Positions 1 through 12,190 of a stretch of 64,000 nucleotides of DNA are shown piece by piece. Made by a program: the position numbers and the translations under genes. Position 1 is the first letter of the stretch; each line of letters begins with the position of its first letter. This DNA is from Oscheius tipulae (Eukaryota > Nematoda > Chromadorea > Rhabditida > Rhabditidae): NCBI GenBank assembly GCA_037178975.1, contig JASJZH010000004.1, forward strand, positions 9,734,001 to 9,798,000, given 5' to 3'. The notes under the pieces are model-generated. The model made no database searches. It had not been told where the DNA came from and worked only from the letters and a program-made list of their open reading frames with translations.

Positions 1-15
1 TTGGAAAGGGGGTAC

Positions 16-3000
16 CTTGTGAAGCATAAAGTCGAGTCCGTCCACGATGCCGAGATGAATTGCTGGCACGATGGCCGACAGTCCCATGGCGACGAAGACT
101 CCGGCACGAATTGGTCTGGAAAAGGTAAATTTAGACAAGAAGAGTACATTCCAGCCAGAATTTGGCTTTAGCTCCAGTGCAACTACTAACTTGATAACTA
201 GCAACTACAAAAAAGAGACTCATGGGCGTCCAGATCTTCGCTTTGCTCAAGAGTTTGAGAGCATTTCGCCTGGATTAACAAGTTCAGAACCTGCCTATTA
301 GTGAGAGTTTGGCAGGGAGAAGAACCCGGTAAAAAAACAGCTGTCAGCTTCCCTACTATAAGGCTAAAAATGCGACTTATATTCTCAGCTGGCAAGTACC
401 TCTATATTTGTAAGTCTTTTTCTTCGAAGTTTTGGAAGAATTACGAGGGCTCGAGTATTCTTTACCGGCATTCTCTATAAAAAATCACAAGTTTTGGCTC
501 TCTACGATAGAGGCTTTACATCAGAACAAGTTTGGCTGATGCCCCGTTGGGGCTCGTGACAGGTAAACGCTGTTCCGGTTGAGCTACCCTGACAAGAGCA
601 GCACCGAGACGCATCTTCCCAACTGGCTTGCCTTGCAAAGAGTAATTGGTGTCACAAAGTGCCTGACAAATTGCCAATTGGGACTTCAGACACACAGAAA
701 CTTTTGGGCATTTTGAACTAGATTTACACTTTGAAAGGACCTTCAAACTGTTCAATATCCCAATACTATAATACCAACTCAATTCTGTAGCCAATACTTG
801 GTATACAATATTTGAGAACGCGAAAATGGCACTAACTGGACAAAAAAATTGGATTCTGTCAGTCGATACTCAACGTTCAAAAGCATTTGCTTGTTTCTAA
901 GCTCAAAACGCTCCCACTTACCTAAACTTCGGCTCTGCGAACTTGTCCCACAGCGAGACGACCATGGCCATGATTCCAAGAATCGTGATCATCGACGAGT
1001 AGATGATCATCGGCTGTGGTCGGCAATGGAATGCTACGTAGAGCCACGGGATGAAACTGCCCACAATTAGGAGTGCTATCCCAGTGTAATCTAGCCTACA
1101 ATTCCATGGTAGGTTGGAAAAACAGTTGAGAAACTTACTTGCTGAAGAGTTTGCTGACCTCGACCGAGTGACAGGCTACGGTGTGGAAGGCGAACGACAT
1201 TCCGAGGCATATTACCGCGCCGAGGAAGAAGGCTGAATATATCAGCTTCTCGACCCATTGGATCTGGAAATTGGGGTATTTTGGGCAGAAAAGTGGGGTA
1301 AATTGAAGCCGAAATCTAATTAAAAGGAAAATAGAGTACCTGATCGCCCGGGCGCGTGAGGAACCAAATCGCGACACCGATGAATGCTACACAGCCGTAC
1401 ATATGGGTCCAGATGTTCCCCGTCTCTGAGTGCAGGGCGAAAATGCTCTTGAAGCAGTTGCTGAAGCTGGGAATTGGAGGACGGTGTCCTGAAAACCGTC
1501 AAAATAAGATTCGTTTTGAGAAAGGGAATGTGGAATTTTTCAGGTATCTGTATGTTTCGATGTTCTCTTCAAATTAGTTTCTTGAAACTTGGCAGCACAT
1601 GTCAAACTCCAGACCTTTTCTGTCTTTTTTTTTTAAATCTTGTAACAGGGTGTAAAACTCAGAAAAATATTCTAATGAACCTTGGCTGACCCCGTGACAA
1701 CAGAATGTTCCAGAAAGGTCAAATAGACGAGACGTTGGAAATCGTGTAGTAGTTCAACTACGATCAGTGTTGGTTGAAGTTTGATCTACGCAACGTTCGA
1801 AGCCAATTCTACATGGTTTACCGCTTGTTTTATTCAAAGACTATTATTCTGAACGACTGTTACGTGAAATTTTGCAGATTTTCGTTATCTTTTTACCAGC
1901 CTCTACTACTAACAATAACGTCTATACGTAAGCCGCGCAAACAATTTAAAACTTTCTCAGGTTTCCTCTCCAAAAAAAAACACCAAAAAGACATACCTGT
2001 TCTAATGTACTCGTTATCCTGAAGCCATTCCGGGAGCGCGTCGAAGTTTGTGGCCTTCCAACGGGCCTCCCAGAAGCGTTTAACGATGGTTCTGGTTCCT
2101 TTGCCTTCCTCTCCTGGGACGACAATCTCCTCCTCGTTGATCTCGACCTGCAGCTCGTTGTCATCATCGTCAATCTTCGTCAAGTCCACGTCGAAACGGA
2201 TTGTGCACTCTTTTGGTCTAAATTCAGAAGGTGGGAGTTAAAAAAAAAAGTAACAAACTTTGGGCTGGTGCCTGAGCCGGATGTACTTGGCCCTGCTGCC
2301 GAGGAGTTACCGGCCTGCACGCGGGTCGGGTTGTTATTCTGCTGCTGGGGATGGAGACGATATTTCACAATGCGCCGCTTGTGCCGATTTCCTTCATCCT
2401 GCAAGAGAGAAATGTTGATTATGACTCCAACTGTTTCCTTTGTATTGTTCAGACGATCTTTTAATATCGGGGAACTGCCTACAGACTGGCCCAAAATGAT
2501 TAGATTGCAGCTGAGCCAAGCTCCAGCGGGGTCTTGCGACGCCGACCGTTGCGGAGGCTTCCCGAGGAGCCAGGTCGCGGGGCATCACGTTTCAATGCTG
2601 CCCAACCTTTTCTAGGAATGTTCCTTCGTAGCAAGCTACTTCATATTTAAAGACCTATGAGAGGATGGTTAGGCCGCGGCGGGGATCGAACTTGGGACCT
2701 TATTATTAGCACTGGTGCCACGGTCGCATGTAAACCAAGAACTCTTTTATCATTCGAGGCCTAAAAAGCTATAAATGGTTTGGCCAGAAGTTGAATGAAT
2801 TCACCTTCGTAGCAAGCTACTACATATTTACCGACCTACGAGAGGATGGAGGACCGTCAGGACGCCTATAGTTTCATGAGAAAAGGGTACATTTCAAGCT
2901 TGCAAAGCTCACAAGTATTCAAATCGAAGGACATCAACATGACGAATACTTTGCTATATCTCGATCCAGAATAAAAAATTTTCAGCTTTCATATTTCTAG

Positions 3001-5094
3001 AGATGGATTTGAGGTCAGAGATTGAGGGAAAAAATAGTGTCAACTGAATCGCAAATGGCACGAGTTACGCCACTCTTTTACGCAAATTTGCGTATGAATG
3101 TTCGTCCAAACCGTTTTAGACCGCTGTTTGACAGATGTCAGAAGATAAATTTGTATTGCAAAACGAATTATTATTCATAATATATTGCAAAAAGTTGATC
3201 GAGATTTCAAGTGTTATGTATATGGGTCTGGTATAATAGGAACACCTTAAGATGTGTTTTTGAAGGTTTATTATGAAGAGCAAGCGTTTAGAACGAGACT
3301 CGTAAGGAGCAACTGGAGAACGGGGACAAATTGGCGGGCATACGATAGGACCGTGATGGGACCAATAAAGAGCGTTTCAAACAGCATAACCAGGAATGGG
3401 CGATTACCAATTACCATAACATCAAGTCTCAGCGAAGTAACCGCTCTTCAAACTTTGAAACCCTAAACTTTCAGACCAATCTCCGCTCTGAACCCACCAG
3501 CACTTTCGGTGTCTGATCAATCAGACCCTCCAAACACGATGTTGTGACCATTTCTTATATTTCCTGAATGTTAACGCTTCGAACAGGGACTAGAAATACG
3601 AATAGGGTGCATATCGCGAGTGCATTGCCGCTATTTTGAGTCTAAGTTGTTTATGTTATCCTCACTTTCACGTGCTGTTGCACTTAGCGAAAAACTACGA
3701 AAACATGGGTCCCCTGCCTATATTTACGTCCTTAATGATGGAAAACCTACTGTGGTTCCCCGATCATCGAAAACGGCTACGGTCATCTTTTCTCCCTTCG
3801 CGTTCGGCATGCTCCAGGCGCGTCGGTGTCCACGGCGCCATGTTGGCTCTTTCGATGAGGTAGAGATGATCGCGGCCGCCCCGGGGCTCGTTTCTTCGCT
3901 TTCTGAACCATTTTCTTGTATGAAAAATTGGCGGGAAAGTACCTTCGTTGACGGTTCTAAGCCGATTGGGCTCGTGGAAGACCTCGTCCGACTCCGAGTC
4001 GCTGGCTCCCGGGTGCTCGATAACCTTGTTGTGACGGACAACAATCTCGATCGGCAGGTGCGATTTGTTTCCGTGGGGACTGGAAACAGTGGTAGTGTTG
4101 ACAATTTTGACAGTTTCAAGCTTTTAAAAATCTGAGAATAGGATAAGGATATGGCGTAACAAAAAAACGAATAAGTGGAGAAGGAAAGTGCAGTAGTTCC
4201 TCTAGTTTGGTAGACGATTTTTCGCGGAAAGGCTGAATGCTTGAAGACGGCCTTAATGGCCTGACTAGTCACGCAACTCCGGAGCATTTTTTGAAAGTTG
4301 TATTGAAAGAAACAGAACCGCTGTTTACGCTTAGTTTTTATGTGAAACCAACAGAAAGTTGACGTTTGCTAGCAAGATGACTTCCACATCGAAGAAATTG
4401 CTTTCTGGTACCAAAAAAAAGCACAAATATCTTGCTAGGGAGTGAAGAATATGCTCAAAACAACTTTTTTGAAGGAGCACAAAGTTGTGGTTTTTTTTGG
4501 ACAAAAAGTCATGTTGGGAGAAAATTCTGGGAAACGTCCCCGGAACTAGGTAATTTCCTAGACAAGGACTTTTGGGATCTGAAACCATGGGAATTGAGTG
4601 AATGTTCGCAAAAATATGTTCAAGAATAAGCTTCTTAGTTGCTCAAGATTCTGTAGTGGCATCCTTTTGCTTTTATCATCTTTTTTTGGTCCCAAACCCC
4701 CAAAAAAACTTATGACTCATACCTGTATTCGACGTCGACCTCGTCAATGATGATCTGCTGATCTTCTCTCGAGTCGATGGCCTGCATTGGCCCGTCTGTC
4801 ATCAAGTACTCAGCCTCGCGAAGCACATCCTAAACCAACTTTATGATAAAAACCGACAAAAAAAAATTCCACCGTGACACTGCGAAGAGGACTCTGGATC
4901 GCTGCACTGTCCCGGTCAGCCACCTCCAGCGCTCCATTATTCAGGACAAGTACGACGCCGTCTTGCTGCTCTCCCTAGAAGGTTTTCATCTATTTTTGGT
5001 TGAAAACACGCAAACTTACAGCTAGCTCGGCCGCATTGGCCAGCAGAAGCTGGTCTGATTCCGATGAACAGCTGGCTACGTCTTCAGAGTCCAT
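16..5094 (-). CDS. Adiponectin-receptor-type PAQR seven-transmembrane protein (C-terminus off the left edge)
   Basis: Integral membrane protein of the progestin/adipoQ receptor family; worm AdipoR homologues (PAQR-1/PAQR-2) control membrane fluidity and lipid desaturation. Eleven exons join in phase: 5094-5020, 4974-4873, 4829-4723, 4079-3943, 3902-3751, 2398-2259, 2217-1997, 1488-1340, 1263-1139, 1095-922, 115-16, giving 494 codons so far. An acidic, Ser-rich N-terminal half of about 260 residues precedes the PAQR core. Core motifs seen: RFWEARWK, ALPEWLQDNEYIRTGHRPP, FALHSETGNIWTH, FAFHTVACHS, LDYTGIALLIVGSFIPW and AIHLGIVDG, which carry the Ser/His/Asp residues expected for the zinc-binding hydrolase-like site; the last His motif lies beyond the edge. 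A TTTTAG acceptor just upstream of the start suggests trans-splicing, and a five-codon out-of-frame upstream ATG overlaps the start. Intron 5 (2399-3750) holds dispersed repeats. The long N-terminus resembles PAQR-2 more than PAQR-1 by length only. Family certain; small exon limits good. Confidence 0.93.
2511..2585 (-). repeat. Dispersed repeat copy 1, keeping a short open peptide frame
   Basis: About 75 bp inside PAQR intron 5. It matches 39575-39649 in inverted orientation with roughly 85-90% identity by eye. Read in matching direction both copies stay open and share the peptide pattern MPxDLAPRExSATVGVARPR. It could be the end of a transposon or retrosequence family; no terminal repeats or target duplication were found. 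Confidence 0.7.
2621..2851. repeat. Pair of direct about 48-bp repeats
   Basis: The segments 2621-2668 and 2804-2851 match closely, both running from CTTCGTAGCAAGCTACT to GAGAGGATGG. They lie within PAQR intron 5 and flank about 135 bp that contains a tRNA B-box-like string. They may be the two ends of a small composite element. Confidence 0.7.
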
Positions 5095-5104
5095 TTTGCA
5101 TGTC

Positions 5105-5843
5105 CTAAAATACGATTTTTGCTTGAAAAAGTGAGAAAAAGAAATGCCCATGCGAACTAGATCAAGCATGTGGCCCTGACTCATGAGGAGGACCGCTAGA
5201 GAGCACTGGGAGAGAGGAGAGCGGGGGGAACAAAAAGGAATCGCGCTGGGACTGAGGACAAAGTACATAAAACAGCTCAAAACTTCTTTTCCTTCATTTC
5301 AGTTATACTTGGTTAGCTTACTGGCAGAATCCTTGCCGAGAATCAATGAAAGGTCTAGGAACAAGAGGCGACAAAAAATGGTCGGATTCTGTTCCGTTGA
5401 ACAACCCGTAGATACTCATTTTCGTTCCTTTCGCAAATTTGGCTGTCTTCCTGTTTGAGCCCAAAAAAAAGACAAGAAATACAGATACGATCCGTCGGAA
5501 ATCTGGCCAAACCCAGGGAAGACATTGGCAGAAGGTTTACGCTAGAATCCGCCTGTTTTCCGCTGTTATAGGCAGTTATGCTATCAAAAGCTGTTAGTTT
5601 GTGTGTTGAGCATCATTAGCTACTCTTAGCTGAAAGAATTATTTTTAAAACGAACAGTGAAAAGCTATTGCAATCGGTACATGGGCGAGAATGTTATGAA
5701 CGCTTTTACAGTGCTATACTGACATGGAAATGTGTGCATTTTGCGCTCAAATCTTCCCACAGCGAAGAGAGCCTGGGCCTGACAAGAAAGTCCAGAAAAC
5801 TCCTGTGAACAGAATAGAAAATTCTAGGGAAATTATTAGGAAG
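5105..5843. other. Intergenic, no gene seen
   Basis: Between the PAQR start and the MITE. Only short random-looking frames are present and none has splice context or family likeness. Part of it should hold the PAQR promoter. Confidence 0.6.
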
Positions 5844-6146
5844 CAGGGCTGGGCGATTAATTGTAGTTTATAGTTTTAATAAATTTTGCGTAACTCGTGC
5901 CATTTGCACATGCGCAAATAGTGTTTGGACTATTTTTTCCAGATGCACGGACCTCAAATGCATGTGCAAAAAATATGAAACCTGAAAAAAGATTTGCCGG
6001 AAATGGCCCACTTGTTTTATATTTTTCCAGATGCATTTGCGGTTCGTCCATCTGGGACAAATAGCCCGATAATTGTATATTTGGGCATGGGCAAATGGCA
6101 CGAGATACGCAAAATTTCTTGAACTACAACTAATCGCCCATCCCTG
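5844..6146. mobile_element. hAT-type MITE, 303 bp, with 8-bp target duplication
   Basis: The ends are inverted repeats: left begins CAGGGCTGGGCGATTAATTG, right is the complement of CAGGGATGGGCGATTAGTTG, and further inverted matches run inward (around 5880-5925 against 6083-6116). Both sides are flanked by the 8-bp direct repeat TTAGGAAG (5836-5843 and 6147-6154). An 8-bp duplication with CAGGG ends is the signature of hAT transposons. It is too short for a transposase and so non-autonomous. A related internal fragment, GCAAATGGCACGAGTTACG, occurs at about 3050-3075. Confidence 0.9.
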
Positions 6147-6370
6147 TTAGGAAGAAAAAATTAAGTCAGTTCGAACGACCGCGGAAATTCAGCATTGTCA
6201 TAGCTCGCGAGATTCGAATTTCAACGTCAAAGAAAATCAGTGGTTCGCATGTTTTCTGATCCCTGGCTACCTTTTTCACAACATTACATGCTCTCTCTAC
6301 TATCTTGGGTCTACTCTTTGTGGCAAAGACTGATAACAAGCTCTTATTCCTTGCAGAAACCCGAAAAACC

Positions 6371-9313
6371 ATGCTTTTGCCTGAGGCAATCCACGTCATC
6401 ACTTCCGAACTCCGTGAGCTTCACGAACTTGCAAGTGAACAACTCAGAAAGGTGAGTAACCTCTATTTTAACCTAATTTGCAGATTGACCCCCTTTATCT
6501 CGTTTTGGGAACAATTGGAGGCACTTTGGTCTATCTAAAGGTCTCAAAACTGTACAGACGGAGCGAGGAGCCTATTCTACTTCGGTAAGATCCTGTTTCG
6601 CCTATTTTCATGAGAGTTTCCACAGAATTTCTGGCTATGCCTTCTCCAAATTTCGCAAAATACCTCAGGTTCAAGCCAAGATCGAGAAAGAACTGGAAGG
6701 AGCCCGAGCTGACATCATGCACAGCATTCACAAAGACGACCCGGACAAGATTTTCATCTCCGAGCTCCCGGTCAATGGTTTGAGCTCGGAACAGGTGGTA
6801 GCCTTAGCGGACAAGTACAACGAGTACGGAAAGTTTGCTGTGGCGGAGGGAAGAGTGAGCGCAGGACGAGAGAATTGAAGAGAAAGGGAGATTTAGGTGT
6901 CGGGGACAGTTTACACGGATAGGAAAGAGGAACACATCGATCTATTGACCAAGGTAAGACTGCTATACTGCTGTATATTGATAAGGAAGGATGAAAGCGG
7001 GTTTTACAGTACATGTTGAATAGGAGAGTCGTGCTCTGACAAGGGAACGTTTCGATTACTGTAGTGACAGTAGTACAGATGTCGGACAGGGACAAGACTT
7101 TCTTTGATTCTCTAGCCGTATACCGCAAAACACATCCGTTCGGTCAGTCTGTCTCTCTGTTCGAGCAGATTCTGATCTGATCAGAAGTGTCTAATTTTGG
7201 AACTGCCTTCTTTCACTTCCAGTCAGTGTTTTGGAAGACAGCACGGTAACCTTCCATTGGTGGCACTGCGCCTTCTAACTCTTCTTTAGTAAACTTCCCG
7301 TTGTGGAAGTGTAGAGAACGATTAACTGCGAAAGGTTCACAACGTTACGTACCACAGATATTGAGGTTGGTCAGGCCGAGCAGGTCAAGACTGCGCACCC
7401 TGACCTGGCCGTTGTAAGAATCTGGTTCGACGCTGTGGGTTCTACCGAAGAGAATGACTTTGTTTTCAGATCTACAGCAACTACGCCTACTCCAACCCTC
7501 TCCACCCTGACGTCTTCCCAGGTGCCAGAAAGATGGAAGCCGAAGTCATTCGAATGGTCTTGAACCTCTACCACGGTCCCGAAGACAGCTGTGGAACCCT
7601 GACTACTGGTGGGACTGAGTCGATCATCATGGCCTGCTTTGCCTACAGGAATCGAGCTAATCAAAGGGGAATAGAGAATCCTGTGATTCTGTGCTCAGTC
7701 ACAGCCCACGCGGCTTTTGATAAGGCTGCTCATTTGTGTGGAATGAGAGTCAGACATGTTCCTGTGGACGCGGACAACCGGGTGAATTTGAAGAAGATGG
7801 AAAAGTACATTGATAGGGATGTTTGCATGGTAAGTAAGAAGACAACAAGAGTGAACATGAGATACAGCCCAAGTTCAGGGCAGTTCCCGAAAGGCCACGG
7901 GGCAAACTCAAATTGTTAGCGACTGCTAGCTGACAAAAAAGGGACCAGCTACTTCTATATAAACTTATGCATTGGTTCAGCTCTGGTAGAGTAGACAAGA
8001 CATACGTTTGTACAGTGCATTTCCTCCGTAGCAGACCTAGTACGACTTGGCGTTACTTTGCTAACAGCCTGGCTAAAGAAATCATTGTGACATCGGGATG
8101 CGCATTCTACTATTTTTTGGAGTATTGTCAGATTGGGTCGTGTCCAGAACCGAGACGAATAGGCGCAGTACCATGAAGCAAACCCCAAATCTACAGAGTA
8201 GGTCAGCTAACTAGCCTGAATCAATCTTGGTAGAAGAGACCCTGTGAGACCTACGCAGAAAGACTCCATGCTTTGACCTAACATTTCTATTTTTAGCTCG
8301 TCGGATCTGCTCCCAACTATCCCTCCGGATCCGTGGATTCCATTCCCGAGATTGCTAGGCTTGGTCAAAAGTACAACATTCCGGTCCACGTCGATGCCTG
8401 CTTAGGAGGATTCCTCATTCCATTCATGAACGACGCTGGCTACTATCTCCAGCCTTTCGACTTCAGAAATCCCGGAGTCACGTCGATCAGTTGTGATACT
8501 CACAAGGTAGGAAGTTTTTTTAACCAAAAATGTTTCCGATTCAGTACGGGTGTACTCCCAAGGGTTCCTCAATAGTTATGTACCGCAACAAGGACCTCCT
8601 TCACTCTCAGTACTTCTCTGTCCCAAACTGGACCGGAGGAATATATGCTACCCCTACAATTTGTGGTAGTAGAGCAGGAGCAAACTCGGCAGCTGCTTGG
8701 GCTACTCTGCTCTCGTTTGGAAGGAACGAATACGTGGATAGATGCCGGCAGATTGTGAAGCATGCTCGACTGATTGCTGAAGGAATCAAGAGTATTGAGG
8801 GAGTCGAGGTGAGGAGACAGGGAGACAAAGAGACAGAAAGACGGAGAGACAGAAAGAGAGACAGAGTGACAGAGTTACAGAGTTACAGAGAGATACGGTA
8901 ACAGAGGGCCAAGAGGTTTTTTTTAGCTCCACGGATCTCCTGACGTCTCTGTCGTAGCCTTCAAGAGCTCAACCCTCAACATCTATGCGATCAGTGACAA
9001 GATGAACAAGCTTGGCTGGAACCTGAACACTCTACAGAACCCCAATGCGTAGATCTATCATATTGTTTGCCTATCAACCTATTCCAGAATCCATATCTGT
9101 CTCACGATCAACCACGCCTCTCAAATCGTCGTCGACTCTTTTGTGGCTGACCTCAAGAAGGCCGTTTTGGAGGTGGCTGCTCTCCCGGATCGAGGCAACA
9201 ATAGCAGCACGGCTGCTCTCTATGGAATGGCTGCTACGATTCCGGACAAGTCTCTGGTCGATGAGATGACAGCCGCCTATTTGGATGCTTGTTATGCTAC
9301 TCCCTCACAGTAA
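6371..9313 (+). CDS. spl-1: Sphingosine-1-phosphate lyase
   Basis: PLP-dependent ER-membrane enzyme that irreversibly cleaves sphingosine-1-phosphate to a fatty aldehyde and phosphoethanolamine. Nine in-phase exons: 6371-6451, 6484-6584, 6626-6854, 6897-6953, 7470-7829, 8297-8506, 8545-8808, 8927-9048, 9088-9313, coding for 549 residues, the usual family length. An N-terminal membrane segment ([17 protein letters not shown]) lies in exon 2. Catalytic-domain motifs: [46 protein letters not shown], and the PLP lysine in [15 protein letters not shown], followed by [15 protein letters not shown]. The chosen ATG lies 14 nt behind a TTCCTTGCAG acceptor, a likely trans-splice site. The C-terminus is rich in Ala and Ser. 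Intron 7 starts with a GAGACA-type microsatellite (about 8815-8895). Assignment is secure. Confidence 0.97.
8810..8897. repeat. GAGACA-type microsatellite beside a splice donor
   Basis: Imperfect repeats of GAGACAG/AGAGACA start within a few bases of the donor GTGAGG of spl-1 intron 7. The same motif recurs in many introns of the window on either strand. Confidence 0.85.
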
Positions 9314-10495
9314 CAAGTCTTTGAATTCTAGTCATGGTTAGCTTTTCGACTCATATCTTGCTGTGATCTTGTAATTGTGATATGAGTGCCACTAATGAAG
9401 AGTTCAGAGTATGAGACAGTAACAGAGGGATAGAGAGACAGTGACGACTTGTCAATGACAACCCACCCAAACGGTCTAATCAGAGTTCTGAAACCCCCAA
9501 AATGAATAACCTTGATGAATCCCTCAAGGTAGCATCCGGGGATCGTTCCTTCCGTCGTAGACCGTTTCCTTCAGAGAGGAGTTGTCGATCAACTCTTAAA
9601 GAAGACTCTGACAAGGACCGGCATCACGAATAGCAGTCTCGTGACCACCCCTTTCCATGGGCAAAAGAAGCCAGTCGTTTAGAGCAATCCCGCTGTGTAG
9701 ACAGCACTTGCGGTTCTGGACGATGCCCTTTCAGTCAGGGACTATATCCTTTCCCAGCGTCCTTTTGTCCGATCAACCGAGGTCCATCGCAAAAAACATC
9801 CCGCGCTTGTTGCAAGTCTACCCAAGAGTGAGTTTCGGCCATTTTTTCAAGTTACCACACGTTACGCAAAACATTGACAGCTTGTTACAACAAAATTCAA
9901 TTGCTCAATATTATTTTTAAAATTTCAGGAGAACCTATCTCGTCTTCTCATTTGATCGAATGCGGTCAGCCCGTCCAGCAACATCATCTCTATTGCCATG
10001 GCTCCCTTCTTTGTAGATTCTTTGCATGTCTTGACAAAGCAGAACATCTGTTATTAATGAACCACCTCTTACTAGTCAATCCTTCGAGAGAATCTATTCC
10101 AGTTCCATCTGATCGTCTTCTTGCAACAACCACAACCAGAACTAGATTGACTAGACTTTATTTAAAGATACAGACCTTTAAGCTTTGTATGAGTAAATTT
10201 GAAGTTATCTGGCTTATAAACTGGTTTCTAGCCTTGCTAATGGGTGAAAAGTCATATTGATGGCAAAAATTGGAAAGTTGGAAACGTCGTGATTTGATCT
10301 CGTCCATTTGAATAGAAACTGATTCTTACCGCCTTTCCAATAGAGATGTTTCCCCTGATCTGCCTGATGATATCTGCTCAGTCGCACACTCCCAGACCTT
10401 TTGAGTTGTCCGAGGGCAACACATGTCTGACACGCGCTGCGAACCGTGCCGCACAGTGGAACAGGCGGTAGAACGGCCTACTCTCCTTCACTTTC

Positions 10496-10790
10496 TTCAA
10501 ACTGGCTGTCGCTCTCATTCTTTTTGTCTCGCATTCTTCGAAATTGTCTACCTTTCAGGAATCAACTTGAGAGCTGGATTCTTACATGGTCCAGTATCTT
10601 ATCTACCGATTATTGAAGATGTGAGGCAGGGACGAGAGATTACCTAGAAGCTGCTCTTAGAAGTGAGTAGTAGTACCACTGGCTGTCGCTTTCGTTCTTT
10701 TTGTCTCGCATTCTTCGAAATTGTCTACATTTCAGGAATCAACTTGGGAGCTGGATTCCTACACGGTTCAGTATCTTATCTACCGTTTAG
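10496..10790. repeat. Tandem duplication of about 108 bp
   Basis: Segments 10496-10604 and 10677-10786 are nearly identical, both beginning ACTGGCTGTCGCT and ending AGTATCTTATCTACCG. The differences are single bases, so the duplication is recent relative to the third copy at 11983-12190. Confidence 0.85.
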
Positions 10791-11982
10791 ATCTATTACA
10801 CAGATTTCAGACGTGCTTTATATCTGTTACAACCCTCCAATCCACCCAAGCTGTCTAAAAAGAGTAAAGCAAATTCCAAAAATGACTAACCTTGGTGTGC
10901 TCAAAAGATAGCAGAAGAGCTGAAGCACTACATCCAGTTGAGACTCTTCGTACTGAAAATAGCAATTATTGTCTGTCGATAGAACGGTTATCAGAATGGT
11001 CCTTTCCATAGGAGCCAGCTCGCGAGATCCTTGATGTGAGTCAGGCAGACAAGGCATCTTCTCTCCTAGGAACCGGTGTCTTCCAGCAGGTCCGAGCAAT
11101 CGACGACTTTTCCACTCTTGTAAAAGGCTTTTCCAATAGCTTGCAACTGCAGAATTTGTTTTGTATTGAAACTTTGTTTTCAGAGCTCTACCAGCCGTCT
11201 CTGACGGCTTTCGCCGTTCGTTGGCCTTGGCGGCTGCGCCACTTCCCCTAACAAAAGTCTCGGATGTCTTCATTGCAAAAATTTCTACGCTCTAGAGAGG
11301 GTCCGAATTGACTTGCCATCCACTACGCACTCCTTCTTCTAATACTTGACAGGATACTTCCTGTCAACTCTTCTCTTGAGCCTAAAAGGATGGTGGGAGT
11401 TAAAAACCGTGAAGCGGTTGATTCCTGGCAATCGGAAGTATGAGCCGGATTCCTCGTAAAATCCTGTCAAGGCAATTCCTTTCTCTTTCGCGTTTTGGTT
11501 CTGTTTTCGGGGTCAAACAGACGAAAAGAACTTCGGACTACCTTAGCACTTTGATAAGAGTAGACCAGCAGCCTATGGTTGCTTCGCAGTCGTTTGGGTT
11601 TCAGTTAGCTTTCCAGTCGAGCCACCACAAATTGAGCGAGATTTCTATACAGGTTTCCGCTTACAACTGACTTGCCAACCAGTCACCATCGTGCTTTCAT
11701 ATCTATTTAAAATTAAAATTGTCCTCGCGTCTCTGTCTGTGTGTCTGTCTGGCATTGAGCCCCAAGGGGCGTTAGCATTACTTGTTTCTGATATTTCTGA
11801 TGCCCTTTGCTTATTACTCCCAATTAGGATGGCATCGCAATGAGATACTACTTCTCTGACTTCTTCCTAGGCTTTGAGAAAGGTGTGCGCGCTGATTCTT
11901 TGTCTGAGAATCGTACATTCCTTGACCTTTCGAGCTGCCCTGGGTCCGTGCATGTTGTTTCTTGTTTCATTCACGACTTGAA

Positions 11983-12190
11983 GAGTAGCTGATTCTTACA
12001 GCCTTCCCAATACAGATGTTACCCCTTAATCTGCCTGGTACAACTTAGCAGTATCTGCGAATCGCACATGAGTTGCGCTTTCTCTATTTTTATTTCGAAA
12101 TCTTAGAATCTCTCTGATTTTAGAATTCTCTAACTTGGAGGCTAGATTCCTACATGGTCTAGTGCTTTATCTATCATTTTGTAAAGTGTG
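11983..12190. repeat. Diverged third copy of the 10.3-10.8 kb repeat
   Basis: It follows the order of 10310-10420 plus 10496-10604: GATTCTTAC-GCCTT-CCAATA-AGATGTT, then a TTTCGAAAT-like stretch, then GCTAGATTCCTACATGGTCTAGT. Identity by eye is roughly 70-80%. A possible fourth, weaker copy lies near 13150-13240. Confidence 0.6.

Noticed and set aside
2675-2760. Possible tRNA on the minus strand (GGTCCCAAGTTCGATCCCC resembles a T arm).
   Set aside because: No matching acceptor stem, D arm or anticodon arm could be folded around it; at best a tRNA-derived repeat scrap.
3724-4287. 187-codon continuous minus-strand frame as one exon.
   Set aside because: It merges two PAQR exons and their intron; the spliced frames fit the family and phases better.
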